Shown here: in pieces, positions 1 through 9,682 of the stretch | How positions within the stretch are numbered: the stretch's first letter is position 1 | Layout: the number at the start of each line of letters is the position of its first letter | Origin: Proales similis | Lineage: Eukaryota; Rotifera; Eurotatoria; Ploima; Proalidae | Length of the DNA: 64,000 nucleotides | Direction: 5' to 3' | Assembly (NCBI GenBank): GCA_019059635.1 | Contig: JAGVRJ010000006.1 | Coordinates: 744,001 to 808,000 of the forward strand | Made by a program: the position numbers and the translations under genes | Notes under the pieces: model-generated | The model's database searches: none | What the model was told of the DNA's origin: nothing | Seen by the model: only the letters and a program-made list of their open reading frames with translations

Positions 1-2
1 AT

Positions 3-1856
3 AGCAGCCTGGACCGGGAGAGCTGTCCAGAGTTCATGTTTTATGTTCAGATGAGCGACTTGCAACAGCCAATGATGAGCGCTTACATTAGATTCCGAAT
101 TAAGGTGCGGGATATAAACGACGATCGGCCGGCATTCGAGTTCCATCACTACATTGTTCACGTTCTAGTCGACTCAATTGTCAACATGTCTCATCCCATC
201 CGAGTCATTGACCACGACGTTGAGTCAAAACTCAATCTAACAGCAAACTCGACAAGCATGCCGAGCTTTGTAAGTGCTCTCAGCTTTACATCTGAGAGAT
301 GTCTCAATGAATACTTCTATTGTGTGGGCCTGAGTCTGAATCAGAATATTGTGCCAGGCGACTACCTTCCCCAGACTGTCCGGATAAATCTTAACGTCGG
401 TGAAATTTACGATGAGAGCCAAGCGCATGATTCAGCTCTTGTCGAGTTCATCATTCTTGAACCGCTGCGCTATATTCCCATGATAAATGAGATCAAGTCA
501 ATAGCGCATGGCGCTGTCTTTATACAAGCAAAAGAAAGCGACAACTTCTTCATCAAGGTGGATCCAGTCAGACTGCGAGTCAAATCTGATGGCTTCATCG
601 AACTCTTACAGTTCAACAGCTCTTGTGGCCAGAGCCAGGACCGGCCGAACTTGATTATTCTAAACCAGAATGCATTCGAAGTCGAATTCGACGAACAAAG
701 TTTGTCTCATCGCAAAACTGGCGTTCAGTTCAGAGTGAAAAATTCTCTCTCTCAGTTGGAGGTCAAAAGAGGTATTTTAGAGGCAAGTAGCTCAATCGCT
801 TCTGTCACAATACGACTTGAGAATCCAACGTCCCGGCAGCTCTATCACGACACTGTGCTCGTATTCGTTTTCACAACCTCAACAGACCTGCCCATGTTTA
901 TCGAGCTGCAGAAGAACCTTGCCAAAATAGACCAAAACTTCTCGCTTTCCGATTTTCTGGCCGCCTATCAGTCTGAGAGGAGTCTGATATTGAGTAACAA
1001 GAAGAATGCAAAGAGCATCATCTTCAGGCTTGACGAACCTTACATAGTCGTCGGCATTCTAGTCGGCATCCTTTTTTTGACCATGCTGGCGATGCTGGGC
1101 ATTTCAATAATCTATTCGGTTTCCATATTCCGCAAATCGATACTTAAAATCTCAAGCAAAAAGCGTCGAAGCGATTCTGAAAAAGAAGAAGAGTTTAAGC
1201 ATAAAGCAAGTGCGGGGAGGAAGAGTGGCAAATTTCAAAGTAAAACTGCTGGCGTGCATTCGTCGAGCAGATCGCTGTTTGACGACGATCTGAGGTCCAA
1301 CTCACTCTTAGATAGCCCGATACTGGCGAGAAAACTACTCGAAGTCGGCGATAAAAACGCCTCGGAGAAGTTCATACGAAAATACCATTTGGAATATCTG
1401 CTGGAGACTGACCTTGACTCGAGTCCTTCATTAGTCTATTCAAAGCACTTGAACAGTTTTATGCTTTCTGACGCTTCTAGTTCGTCAGTTGAGCTGGATG
1501 CCGGGCCAACAAGGCAAGATAATAAAAGGCCGCTGTGCAAAGAGAAAACTCTTAGAAATGATAGCACAATCCGATCCGCGTTCAAGGCCAATTTACCGAG
1601 TAAAGTGACCAGTTCGAAAGTGACTACTTATTACAGTACTGATAGCGGCAAGAGAAACAAGCCTAAATTGTCTTTCTCTGACCAAAAGCCAGCCAAGCCA
1701 AAAGGAAGTGCATTAAAAACAAGCATCGGCAACGACACGACGAGCACTAATGGCACAAGTCGTTTGCGGCTGTCTTGTTATGCGCCAGAGAAACAAACTT
1801 GCCTCCAATCGAACAATTCAAGTAACCAAGACGTTTGGCTCCCTAAGGCACCGTAG
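3..1856 (+). CDS. Cadherin-superfamily protein, 3' part (truncated by window edge)
   Basis: This is the C-terminal part of a cell-surface adhesion protein of the cadherin/protocadherin superfamily. The frame is open from the window edge, so the N-terminal repeats lie outside. The first codons read LDRE, a cadherin repeat hallmark, and RVRDINDDRPAF-type sequence (VRDINDDRPAF) follows at about 100-150; DxNDxxP is the calcium-binding linker between repeats. One hydrophobic transmembrane span (IVVGILVGILFLTMLAML and on) lies near 1040-1130. It is followed by a roughly 245-residue cytoplasmic tail rich in Ser, Lys and Arg. I see no catenin-binding motif in the tail, so a protocadherin-like type is more likely than a classical cadherin. 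The fragment is one uninterrupted exon. The family call is firm; the subfamily is open. Confidence 0.85.
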   Translation, partial: SSLDRESCPEFMFYVQMSDLQQPMMSAYIRFRIKVRDINDDRPAFEFHHYIVHVLVDSIVNMSHPIRVIDHDVESKLNLTANSTSMPSFVSALSFTSERCLNEYFYCVGLSLNQNIVPGDYLPQTVRINLNVGEIYDESQAHDSALVEFIILEPLRYIPMINEIKSIAHGAVFIQAKESDNFFIKVDPVRLRVKSDGFIELLQFNSSCGQSQDRPNLIILNQNAFEVEFDEQSLSHRKTGVQFRVKNSLSQLEVKRGILEASSSIASVTIRLENPTSRQLYHDTVLVFVFTTSTDLPMFIELQKNLAKIDQNFSLSDFLAAYQSERSLILSNKKNAKSIIFRLDEPYIVVGILVGILFLTMLAMLGISIIYSVSIFRKSILKISSKKRRSDSEKEEEFKHKASAGRKSGKFQSKTAGVHSSSRSLFDDDLRSNSLLDSPILARKLLEVGDKNASEKFIRKYHLEYLLETDLDSSPSLVYSKHLNSFMLSDASSSSVELDAGPTRQDNKRPLCKEKTLRNDSTIRSAFKANLPSKVTSSKVTTYYSTDSGKRNKPKLSFSDQKPAKPKGSALKTSIGNDTTSTNGTSRLRLSCYAPEKQTCLQSNNSSNQDVWLPKAP

Positions 1857-2036
1857 CCAGTCGGTGCTCATTTTCTAAGCCTGTTTATCTTAATTTACAT
1901 GATTTCATGAATTCAGTGCTCAGGTTAACTTTTAAAATTGAACTTTTGTGATCTAGTCAGAAATATTTTCAGTATTCAACTTGAGTCCAGCCAGTTAGCA
2001 ACAGTTACTCTTTTCTTAATTCTTAATGTTTAACCT

Positions 2037-2042
2037 AATAAA
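2037..2042 (+). other. Poly(A) signal AATAAA of the cadherin gene
   Basis: AATAAA lies 181 nt after the cadherin stop codon and is the only canonical signal in this 3' region. The oppositely oriented phenylalanine hydroxylase ends at 2298, so the two genes converge here with about 250 nt between signal and stop codon. Confidence 0.6.
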
Positions 2043-2209
2043 GAGTCCGTTTTAAAGAAGCGAGCTGCCATTTCTTTGGGCCTTGGGCCCTATTCAGGAT
2101 CCTCTGGTAAGACTCTCTACTCAGACAAGGATCACAGCGATGGAAACCTTGGATAAGCCAAAGCTTCCAATAATCACTCCCTTCGGTTTTAAAAAACACT
2201 CGGAACATC

Positions 2210-2226
2210 TTTATTATCTCTTTATT
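2210..2226 (-). other. Poly(A) signals of the phenylalanine hydroxylase gene
   Basis: Two AATAAA hexamers on the minus strand, at 2226-2221 and 2215-2210, lie 72-88 nt past the stop codon at 2298. Confidence 0.5.
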
Positions 2227-2297
2227 CAACAAAAAGGGTTGGAGAAACAGTCAAACATTTGGGCTTTAACCTCTTTATCTAGAGGAGACAAGAGTGT

Positions 2298-4349
2298 CTA
2301 GTTTTCCATCTTATTCAAGGCTTCCTCAAGGATCTTGATCTCACCTTTGTAGCATAAATGAGTCGAGGTGGCGCTTGAGTTTCTAACAAATGCAAATTTT
2401 ACTTTTGATGTCCTTGACCAGATGAACAAGTTGGCTTTTGTTGCCAATTGTTTCCACTGTTTGGGTGTACGGGTTGTATCTCACCGAAAACGGTCGAGGA
2501 ATTTTAGCAGCATAATCACTAAGAGATTCCAGTTGAGAGCAGGAACAAAAATATCGTTCGAAGCAAAATCACCTCAATTTTTCTTTGGCGTCCCTAAACG
2601 ATTCGGCAACAAAATAGATCGGCTGGAACTTTGTAATCGGGTATTCTTGATCTGCCGTTTTCTCCGGCTCAAAGGGTCGAACGGTGGGCTCGTCAGTCAG
2701 GCAGTACTAGAACGTTTTAGATCAAGTTAGTGGCAGAAGGTGAAATGCTGATGCCAGATTTTTACTTGAAGCTCTCCAAACGAAGAGAGAAGACCGGCTC
2801 CATAGGCTTTAATCATGCCATTTTGCTTGCACAGGCCATATTCAATCGTGAACCAGTAGCACTAGTCCAACAAGTGAAATAAGTTGGCTGAATGGCAATT
2901 GAGAACTTTAAATTGATTACGGTCGCTAGTTTTTTAACAAAATCATCTGGCGCTCCAAGACTGGCCAGGCCAATCTCTTGGGAAAAATCGGCAAAGTCGG
3001 GATCTGCCAAGAGTGGCACATGGCCCAGTAACTCGTGGCACACATCAGGCTCAGGGGTGTACATAGGCACAGAGCTGTGACGAATGTACTGCGTTGAATG
3101 AAATACTCTTCAGGAGTGAAATAGCAAAATTGGATTTTTAGGCGATAAGCTGAAAAATATCGAAAAGGCAACAACATACCTGAATGCTAAACCGGCGAGA
3201 AAATCTCGAGATGTTAGAAGACCAGCAACTGGCCTGAGAGTGAAGCCAGTGCAATCTAAACGAAAGAGTTGTATTGACCATCGGCAACCTGGTCACTTGG
3301 CATTCACTTGCCTTTCAAAAAGTTCGACACGTCCTCAAGCTGAGGAATGTTGTCTTCTTGGTAGCCGCAGTTTTGCCTCAGAAGCGGAAATATTTGATTG
3401 AACTCCTTACAAGCATGTGTGGGATAAAGCTTGACCAGCTCTCTGAAGATCTTGCCCCTTGATTGTTTGACGCCTCAACTTTTCTTGACATTTGCTTTGA
3501 AAAATGCATCAAGTTTTACAAACCATGTGCTGATCTCCTCTTCAGTGTAATCGATTCGCGGGATTTTCTCGCCACTTTGAGGAAGAACTTTTAGAAACGG
3601 GCACTTTGAAATCAAATGTTTTTGCGTACTGCTTGTAGTTGTAGGCAATGTCGGCGAAAACTTTTCTTCGCTCGCGGTAGACTTTGTCGGTGAAGCCCTA
3701 TTTCGGTCGATTTAAAATCATTTCTCCTAAATAATTTTACATTCACAAACATACTGGATGATCGGCGTCCAGTTCAGAGCCGTACGAGAGAATTCGGTTG
3801 GCGAACTGGTCAAGGTCTTTGATCTTTCTCGGAAACCATTGAACTGAACGAAATAAAAGTCGAGATTGTTCAAAAAAGACAAAAAAAAAACTTAAAGAAA
3901 CCAACCGCTCTCACATAGATCTTCGGTTTCTCCATTTTTGTTTAGAACATGAAGGTAAGTTGAAATCTGACGAATCTCGTCGATGGCACTGATCAAGTCT
4001 TCTCTCTCCTTTGCCACACAATCGACATAGAACTCGTATTGACCGCTGATGGATTTGGAAGGTCTTGACTCGATGTGTCTCAAGTCGACTCGGTTTTGCT
4101 GTTTAAATTCAACTCTTTTACGCCTCGCTGACATTCGCCGTCAATGCTTTTAAATCTTACTTCAAAGCTCTTTAGCGCACAAGCCAGAGCACCGATGCGC
4201 TCCTTGAGACTGAAAATCAAGCAAATTTCCTTCTTGAAATCGCCACTCTCATCGATCGAGTTCTAATTAAAACAAATCAATCGCTCATTCAATTTTGTGG
4301 GCGCACGCTGTTCAAAGCTTACAATTCGGCTTAACAACGACTGCAGCAT
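2298..4349 (-). CDS. PAH: Phenylalanine-4-hydroxylase (pterin-dependent aromatic amino acid hydroxylase)
   Basis: Cytosolic enzyme that hydroxylates phenylalanine to tyrosine using tetrahydrobiopterin, O2 and non-haem iron. Reading the minus strand, exon 1 starts MLQSLLSRI. An ACT regulatory domain follows ([16 protein letters not shown], then [13 protein letters not shown]). The catalytic core contains [20 protein letters not shown] with both iron-ligand histidines, and [15 protein letters not shown] with the iron-ligand glutamate. The C-terminal end is [14 protein letters not shown] and then [17 protein letters not shown], which matches the PAH oligomerisation helix. The joins I checked are GT-AG and phase-consistent, for example KLAT/CYWF, GELQ/YCLT and KDIKS/EIKIL. 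The start was chosen because a TATA box lies about 80 nt upstream of this ATG. A tryptophan hydroxylase paralogue lies at 45.3-47.5 kb on the same strand. The ACT domain and FTIEYG make PAH more likely than tyrosine hydroxylase. Confidence 0.9.
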
Positions 4350-4428
4350 TCTAGTAGCTTTTGGCTCTTCTTTTTTTTTCTCAGGCTTCTTAGACTAAAT
4401 TGAATTCAAACGATTGAGTGTGCTTGCT

Positions 4429-4436
4429 TATTTATA
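4429..4436 (-). promoter_or_regulatory. TATA box of the phenylalanine hydroxylase gene
   Basis: TATAAATA read on the minus strand. A start site 25-30 nt downstream would fall near 4400-4406, leaving a 5' leader of about 50 nt before the ATG at 4349. This supports the short N-terminus chosen for the gene. Confidence 0.5.
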
Positions 4437-4912
4437 GGTCTAGTAGATCGGAGGAGCACTTTTGTACTATAAATTGGGCCGACGATTTTTGACAGGATAT
4501 GAAGCCATATGGGAATTAATTTAAAGCATTCAAAGACATTCGGCCATAAACCAGCTTTCATCTGTTTTTGATTTGCTGGACGCCATCTCTGCGTTTGACT
4601 GAAGCTCCTCTTTGAGCTTTGAATCTGATAAATTCACAAGTGACACGCCCGATAAAAATAATTATTATCAATCATAATACCAGCAATCAAGCTGCATTTC
4701 TTTTTTGACATCTCAATCGGTTTGTATACGACTGGAACTTGAAACGCTCAATGAAAATTGTTTAGCCGATCTGCGATTTAATTGCGAGAATGTTGATTTT
4801 TATTTTGTTTTTGCTGAGTCAGCTGCAAGCTCGCACCTAACGAGACGGCTTTTTCGAGCGCTCTTTTGAAACATTTATTTTGATTCACTTGGTCCGATTA
4901 AATTTTTTTTCT

Positions 4913-5848
4913 TCAATTTCCGATTAATTTATCTAGCTCGTCCTGCCAGCCCAACAGCCGGCACAGGGTTTTGCAGCCCTCGTCACAATCGATTTGAAAA
5001 AACACGTCACGATCAGAGTTAGTTGGCGTAGCAAATGCCGGATCAAGGCCGAATACTCCGATTAAGATTCCTCCGAATTTTTGCGTTACTCGATCGAGAT
5101 TTATAAGTAAGCGGGGGCAGCGCGAGTCCACCTTGCCGGCTAAGCTGGCGAATGGCTGTACTTCCAGACTTGTTCCCATTATGATCAAAAGGTCGCATTT
5201 GGGAAGGTCAACCAGATGCTTCCAGAACTCGCTTGGAAGACCCTCGCCAAAGAAAACGACGTTAGGCTTCACTGTTGCCGAGCACTTGTCGCACGTTGGT
5301 ATCTGTTCGTTGAGGACATTTTCTCTCAAGAAGTCAAACGAATAGCTCTTTCGGCAGTTTACGCATCTGCCAGCCTTCAAGTTGCCATGAACTTGAACCG
5401 TCATCTCAGAACTTAAGCCTGTCTTCTCTTCCAAGCCATCAACGTTTTGAGTGTAGTGACGCAGCAGTTTGCCTTTGTCATGCAAGAGCTTGATAAAATA
5501 ATGAGCCACAGTTGGCTTGGCGTCTTGAATGGCAGGATAAAGAGCCGAGGCCAACTCATAAAACGGGCGCGGATTTTGCTTGAAAAAGTCCAAGCTGAAA
5601 ATTGCGTAGGGATGGGGCAGGTCGTGGCTTCGCAGTCTGGTGTAGAGACCGGACGTTTTGCTTCGAAAGTCCGGTATGCCTGCGTTCGTTGAAATGCCAG
5701 CACCGGTCATCACAATTACATTTTCTGCCGTTCGCATGTACTCGGCCAAACTTTCGAGAGTAGCGCTCTCAAGCCTCTTGGGTCGTGCCCGATCCAGAAA
5801 CGGCACGAATCGTCTGATGTAGAACCAAGTCAAATGAAGGTAGTCCAT
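4913..5848 (-). CDS. SIRT2: SIRT2-type NAD-dependent protein deacylase (sirtuin), intronless
   Basis: A class I sirtuin of 311 residues that removes acyl groups from lysines while consuming NAD+. Visible landmarks are the NAD-binding GAGISTNAGIPDFRS at residues 49-63, TQNVDGLE at 133-140, catalytic His154 in VHG, the zinc cysteines 162/165 and 186/189, NVVFFGE, and GTSLEVQPF at 225-233. The C-terminal CDEGCKTLCRLLGWQDELDKL matches the SIRT2 tail rather than SIRT1, SIRT3 or SIRT6, which suggests a cytosolic tubulin/histone deacetylase. All catalytic residues are present. Unlike most neighbours the gene is one uninterrupted exon, so an old retrocopy or complete intron loss is possible. No other ATG competes with the start. 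Confidence 0.93.
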   Translation of the reverse strand: MDYLHLTWFYIRRFVPFLDRARPKRLESATLESLAEYMRTAENVIVMTGAGISTNAGIPDFRSKTSGLYTRLRSHDLPHPYAIFSLDFFKQNPRPFYELASALYPAIQDAKPTVAHYFIKLLHDKGKLLRHYTQNVDGLEEKTGLSSEMTVQVHGNLKAGRCVNCRKSYSFDFLRENVLNEQIPTCDKCSATVKPNVVFFGEGLPSEFWKHLVDLPKCDLLIIMGTSLEVQPFASLAGKVDSRCPRLLINLDRVTQKFGGILIGVFGLDPAFATPTNSDRDVFFQIDCDEGCKTLCRLLGWQDELDKLIGN

Positions 5849-6081
5849 GATTCACTAATTTCAATTCAACTTTTCCCTTCATTTCTCATCTGCGCATGTG
5901 TAGCCGCCTTGGCGCAGCAAATTATGCTCAAAACAGGTTAAGAAATGTTTGCAGAGGTTCATGACATAATTTTATTTATAATTGAATCGAGACCCTACTG
6001 TGGCTTTTCGAAATCATTCCTAAAAATTCCACTTTCAGAAGGAATTGCTCATCTTTTGGAGTGTGCGAGTTTGAATGACGA

Positions 6082-8888
6082 TTAGAGTTTGGATTTGCCC
6101 AACGCAACGGGCCCTTCGTCATAAAGCCTTTCAATGACAGGTTTAAAGAATTTCCGAATCTCGTTCCTTTTTATCTTCATTGTCGGCGTGATGAGGCCCT
6201 CTTCGATTGAAAATAAACGCGGATGGAGGTGAATGTTCCTGACCTGAAAATCAAGTCGATTTGATAATTTCTTTTCGGTCTGGTTAGAATGTGCTCGGAA
6301 AACCCACCATTTCGTAGCCCATAAAACCGGCATCCATTCCGAGCTTTGTCAAACTGTCCAACACCAGTTTTTTTGCCCTCTACGCATTTCCTTGGTTTAC
6401 TTTCGGTCATCGCTTGAGTTTAATTGAAATTGAGCTCACCTGATCGGCACAAATCTCTTGAAAACCCTTTTGACTTTTTGTAAGCCGATTGAACATCTCA
6501 ACTAAATAAGTCTCTTCTGGAACAAGAATCGCGATTAAATAGTCCTTTAGAGACTTGTTTATAACTTTCATTCAAGCTGAAATCCATTCGAATGACATAT
6601 AACCTTGAGCGAATTGCCCTCGACCACAATTTGCGCGACGAATGGACTTCTGAGCAATATGTTTTCCAGCTTTTCAGGCGAGATGTACTCTCCCTGTGAA
6701 ACTTTTTCACAAAATTTTCGCTAATTAGATTGCCAAGTCGGAGTCGGTCACCTGTGAGAGTTTAAAGAAGTTCTTCTTTCGGTCGATTATTTTCAGTGCT
6801 CCGTTCTTTAAAAGCAAGTTTGGTCAAGCCAGTTTGCCCAGATCACGTTTAAGCGACCTACCGGTAGCCACATTCCGATCTTAAATTAGTATGAAGAATC
6901 AAACAACTAACTAAATCAGTCAAGTTGCGAGCTTACGTCTTTTCATGGGCGCACAACAGTCAAGTGAGCTAGCACAGGATAAATCGGTCTTAAAAAAAGG
7001 AAAATTAGCCTACCGCCGGTGTGAAGCCATCCACTCCCATCCAGAACTTCTCGAGTCTTTTCCTCGTCTTTGAGGTAGCCCAAGAATATGTTATTGCCTT
7101 TTGCGCATATTTCCCCTTTGCCGTCGCGGGCAAAGTAGCCCATTTCAGGGACATCGACCAACTTGACCATGTTACACGATACCGGAGGGCCGCAGTGCCC
7201 TCCTCGCGGATCCTTCGGGTAGGTGAAAGTAATAGCGCATGTGGCTTCTGTCTGCCCGTAGCCTTCAGGTATGGGACAGCCGAACGCCGCCTTACAAAAA
7301 TTCAGGACATTCTCGGATACTGGGGCGCTTCCCGTGGCGACCCTGTTTGCGCGGCCGCCAAATAAAGCACGAATTTTATTAAACACCAGTCGGTCGTACA
7401 TGGTGTCCTTGCGGTATATGCCACGCATCATGTCTGCTTCTTTAGCCTTGAGAGCCCTGCTGAAAAGAAAACGTTTGGCAAAACTAGAGCTGATTTGGCC
7501 GATGACTTGGTCATAGAATCTGTTGAGCAATCGAGGAACCATTGGAATACTGGTCGGCTTTAGTTCTTGCACATCGTTGAGCAGATTTTTTACATCGCCA
7601 CTCAAGAACCCTACGCAGCCGCCAACCAAGAAGATCATTACACTGGCCTGCCTCTCCAGCATGTGCGCAAGAGGCAAATAGGAGAAATGAACTTTCTCCT
7701 CTTTTTCTTCCATCTCGCCTTCAAGGATTCTCTCGTTTATCGCCGCCTCGTTGCTAATTACATTCTTGTGGGTAATGATCGCGCCTTTGGGCAGCCCTGT
7801 TGAACCGGAAGTGTAGCAAATAGTAGCCACGTCATCGGGTTTCGGTGGCTACTTGAGCAAATTAGCCATCAGACGTGAGATCAGTTTGTTTGAGTTTACC
7901 TTGTGCGGTCGGGGATTCGCAGCTCCCAATGCCTTAATAACTTGAGCTGAGGAGAATGCAAATAAGAAATGCAGAACATGGACGCACTTTAAGGCCACTG
8001 AAAGAAATTATTGTCAGCTTAGTCCGGGCTGGCTTCACAATTTCCTCCTCTTGACTGGTCAATTCATCAAAATGAATTACAACTTTCAAGTGATCGAGCG
8101 AATCGACCTGGGCTATAATATTTTCGAGCCTTTCGAACTTGTCAACAAATATCGCAACAATTTCGGCTTTAGATGGCTAAATTAGGAAGGGCAAGGTGGT
8201 TGGATTTGAACTTGTGCGATACCATGGTTTAGGATATAATTGACGGCCTCTTTGCCGTACGAATCGTACAAGCAGACCACTGGATGCGAGAAAGCGTAGC
8301 TGGCGTGCTCTGCGATTATCCACTTATATATTGATTGGCAAAAGAATCGGAAGAAGAACATAAAACAATGGGACTGACTTCAGGTCTATTGGAGGCGTAA
8401 ATTCCGATTCGAGTTTGATTTTCCCCATCTATGTCCAAACAGGCCAATCCGCAGCCTACTTGGCTGATTTGACTCAATACCTACAGAAAGTGTCAAACCG
8501 ACTGATTTTGACTTCACTCATCGAGAAGTAAAACCTGGGAGTAATTTATCCAGTGATAAGGGCCGGTGTTGGGGGCTTTCCTGTATCCTAAACATGGTCC
8601 ATCCCCTATGGGCCAATAAAAAGAGGCAAATGGCTCGAAAGAAGGAACGGCTACCAACCAGATATTTCCTTCCCTTTGGGCAAAACTTGGTAAAGGGTGA
8701 GAACGTCTGAGAAACGATACTCTAAAAGCTTTCCATTAGGACAGCTTCGAGAAATCCTAATTCCCTGCGCCTCCTACAACTGTTAAAGAAATGTTGGAAA
8801 GCACGACTTGATTGGAGTAAATTACGTCTATTAGCAAGGACTGGTTGTCATAGTCTATCGGGGGCACTCTATCCCTCAAGGCTGCCAT
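6082..8888 (-). CDS. ACSL: Long-chain fatty-acid-CoA ligase (ACSL1/5/6 class)
   Basis: Activates long-chain fatty acids to acyl-CoA through an acyl-adenylate, normally on ER or outer mitochondrial membranes. The spliced minus-strand reading starts [16 protein letters not shown] and continues with [56 protein letters not shown] (P-loop), [61 protein letters not shown] and GSGWLHTG. It then runs [18 protein letters not shown] to the end, [17 protein letters not shown] and a final KSKL. There are about a dozen introns of 34-75 nt. The Asp of TGD is recovered only if a 2-nt exon at 6937-6938 is used, followed by an 18-nt exon (6862-6879). The usual N-terminal membrane anchor is missing from this start; an upstream exon may supply one, so the start is provisional. 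Confidence 0.88.
6937..6938 (-). other. ACSL: Putative 2-nt exon of the acyl-CoA ligase gene
   Basis: The upstream exon ends in ACC GGC G at 7014. The next recognisable coding block begins ATC GGA ATG TGG at 6879. The dinucleotide AC at 6938-6937 is preceded by a 75-nt GT-AG intron (7013-6939) and followed by a 57-nt GT-AG intron with donor GTAAGC (6936-6880). Joining G+AC+ATC gives His-Thr-Gly-Asp-Ile-Gly, the family's conserved TGDIG. No single GT-AG intron I tried gives a readable frame that keeps this Asp. Confidence 0.6.
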
Positions 8889-9182
8889 TATGTCGATCAA
8901 AGTAAAATAACCAAAGCAATAGATAAAGATTTAAAAGAAATAAGAAAGGTAAATTTAATAAGCAGAGTGAATGCTCAATCTGATCGCTGTCATGTGATAG
9001 TACAGGTAAGCAAATCATAATAAGCTTAACGTCAATGAAAGTGAATTCAACAAATCTCCCACACCATGGACACAAACTCAAAGGCAGGGATCAAACAAGA
9101 TTAAGAGCTGAAACCTTTTTAAAAACAAAAGCAACAAAATAAATGAACGAAAGGGGCCAATAAAGTCGCCGGGCTGCGGTTA
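8889..9182. other. Spacer between acyl-CoA ligase start and first metallothionein promoter
   Basis: About 290 nt with no gene I can support. A minus-strand open frame in 8869-9081 includes a leucine-rich hydrophobic stretch just upstream of the ligase ATG but in another frame. It might belong to an unspliced upstream exon carrying a membrane anchor; I could not find a phase-consistent join. Confidence 0.3.
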
Positions 9183-9209
9183 GGGTGCGCTTTGCAAACG
9201 GAACGCATC

Positions 9210-9335
9210 TGCGCTCGGCCCCTTTTGCACACGAGCATGTCGCGTGTGGACCAATAGCGCTCGCCCTTGCCGACACATGCTTCACACGGGCCTTATTTTG
9301 CACTCGGCACGCACCCGTCCGAGTAGCCTATAAAT
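9210..9335 (+). promoter_or_regulatory. Metallothionein copy 1 promoter: metal-response elements, CCAAT, TATA
   Basis: TGCGCTCGGCCC at 9210-9221 is a full match to the metal-response element consensus TGCRCNCGGCCC bound by MTF-1. Core matches TGCACAC (9226-9232) and TGCACTCGGC (9299-9308) follow. CCAAT lies at 9251-9255 and TATAAAT at 9329-9335, giving an expected start near 9360 and a 5' leader of about 50 nt. The arrangement predicts zinc- or cadmium-inducible transcription. Confidence 0.75.
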
Positions 9336-9407
9336 TGGCGCCGCTGAGTCGAACGGGCAGAAATCCAAGCAAGAGATACAAGTTCGAACCGACCTCCAAC
9401 CGACAAG

Positions 9408-9608
9408 ATGACCTGCAAATGCTGTGGTAAGCTGAATCTGCACCCTGCCCCACCTCTCAGCGCTTTTCAGCCCTCTCCAGACAAGTGCCAGTGCGACTGT
9501 ACTGACTGCGGCAGCCAGTGCACCTGCGACAAATGCGAGTGCAAATGCTGCGCCAAGGCCAAGTGCTGCGATTCCTGCAAGTGCAAGCCGACCGCCAAAG
9601 CCCAATAA
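9408..9608 (+). CDS. Metallothionein, copy 1
   Basis: Small cytosolic cysteine-rich protein that binds zinc, copper or cadmium as thiolate clusters. The preferred model is two exons, 9408-9426 and 9481-9608, separated by a 54-nt GT-AG intron. It gives 48 residues beginning MTCKCCDKCQCDCTDC, with 17 cysteines mostly in C-x-C and CC pairs, and ending KPTAKAQ. The intron is a multiple of three and free of stop codons, so read-through would add 18 Cys-free residues in frame (66 residues). Splicing is favoured because the insert lacks Cys and is Pro/Leu-rich, and because it has a consensus donor (GTAAGC) and acceptor. Poly(A) signal AATAAA is at 9664. Its near-identical twin is at 12570. Confidence 0.9.
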   Translation: MTCKCCGKLNLHPAPPLSAFQPSPDKCQCDCTDCGSQCTCDKCECKCCAKAKCCDSCKCKPTAKAQ

Positions 9609-9682
9609 GGATCAATCGTATTTAGTTGTAAAATTGTGCATTTTTTTTGAATTTTGGCGAGAAAATAAATTAAATCAGACGC

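Larger units (their letters stand above)
9185..9672 (+). repeat. Metallothionein gene duplication unit, copy 1
   Basis: This stretch carries the promoter, gene and poly(A) signal, and recurs at 12347-12834 at an offset of 3162 nt. From 9207 to the stop codon at 9608 I find only one substitution (CCG to CCA, synonymous), and the intron is identical. Similarity fades upstream of about 9185 and just after AATAAA at 9664-9669. Confidence 0.9.

Noticed and set aside
2368-2730. 120-residue plus-strand open frame.
   Set aside because: It is the complement of the PAH exons and introns; the minus strand carries clear PAH sequence.
8869-9081. A separate small hydrophobic protein on the minus strand upstream of the acyl-CoA ligase.
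   Set aside because: No family resemblance and a different frame from the ligase; it could at most be part of an untraced first exon.
9376-9400. tRNA B-box-like AGTTCGAACCG in the metallothionein leader.
   Set aside because: No A box, no acceptor stem and no cloverleaf; it is within the metallothionein 5' leader in both copies.
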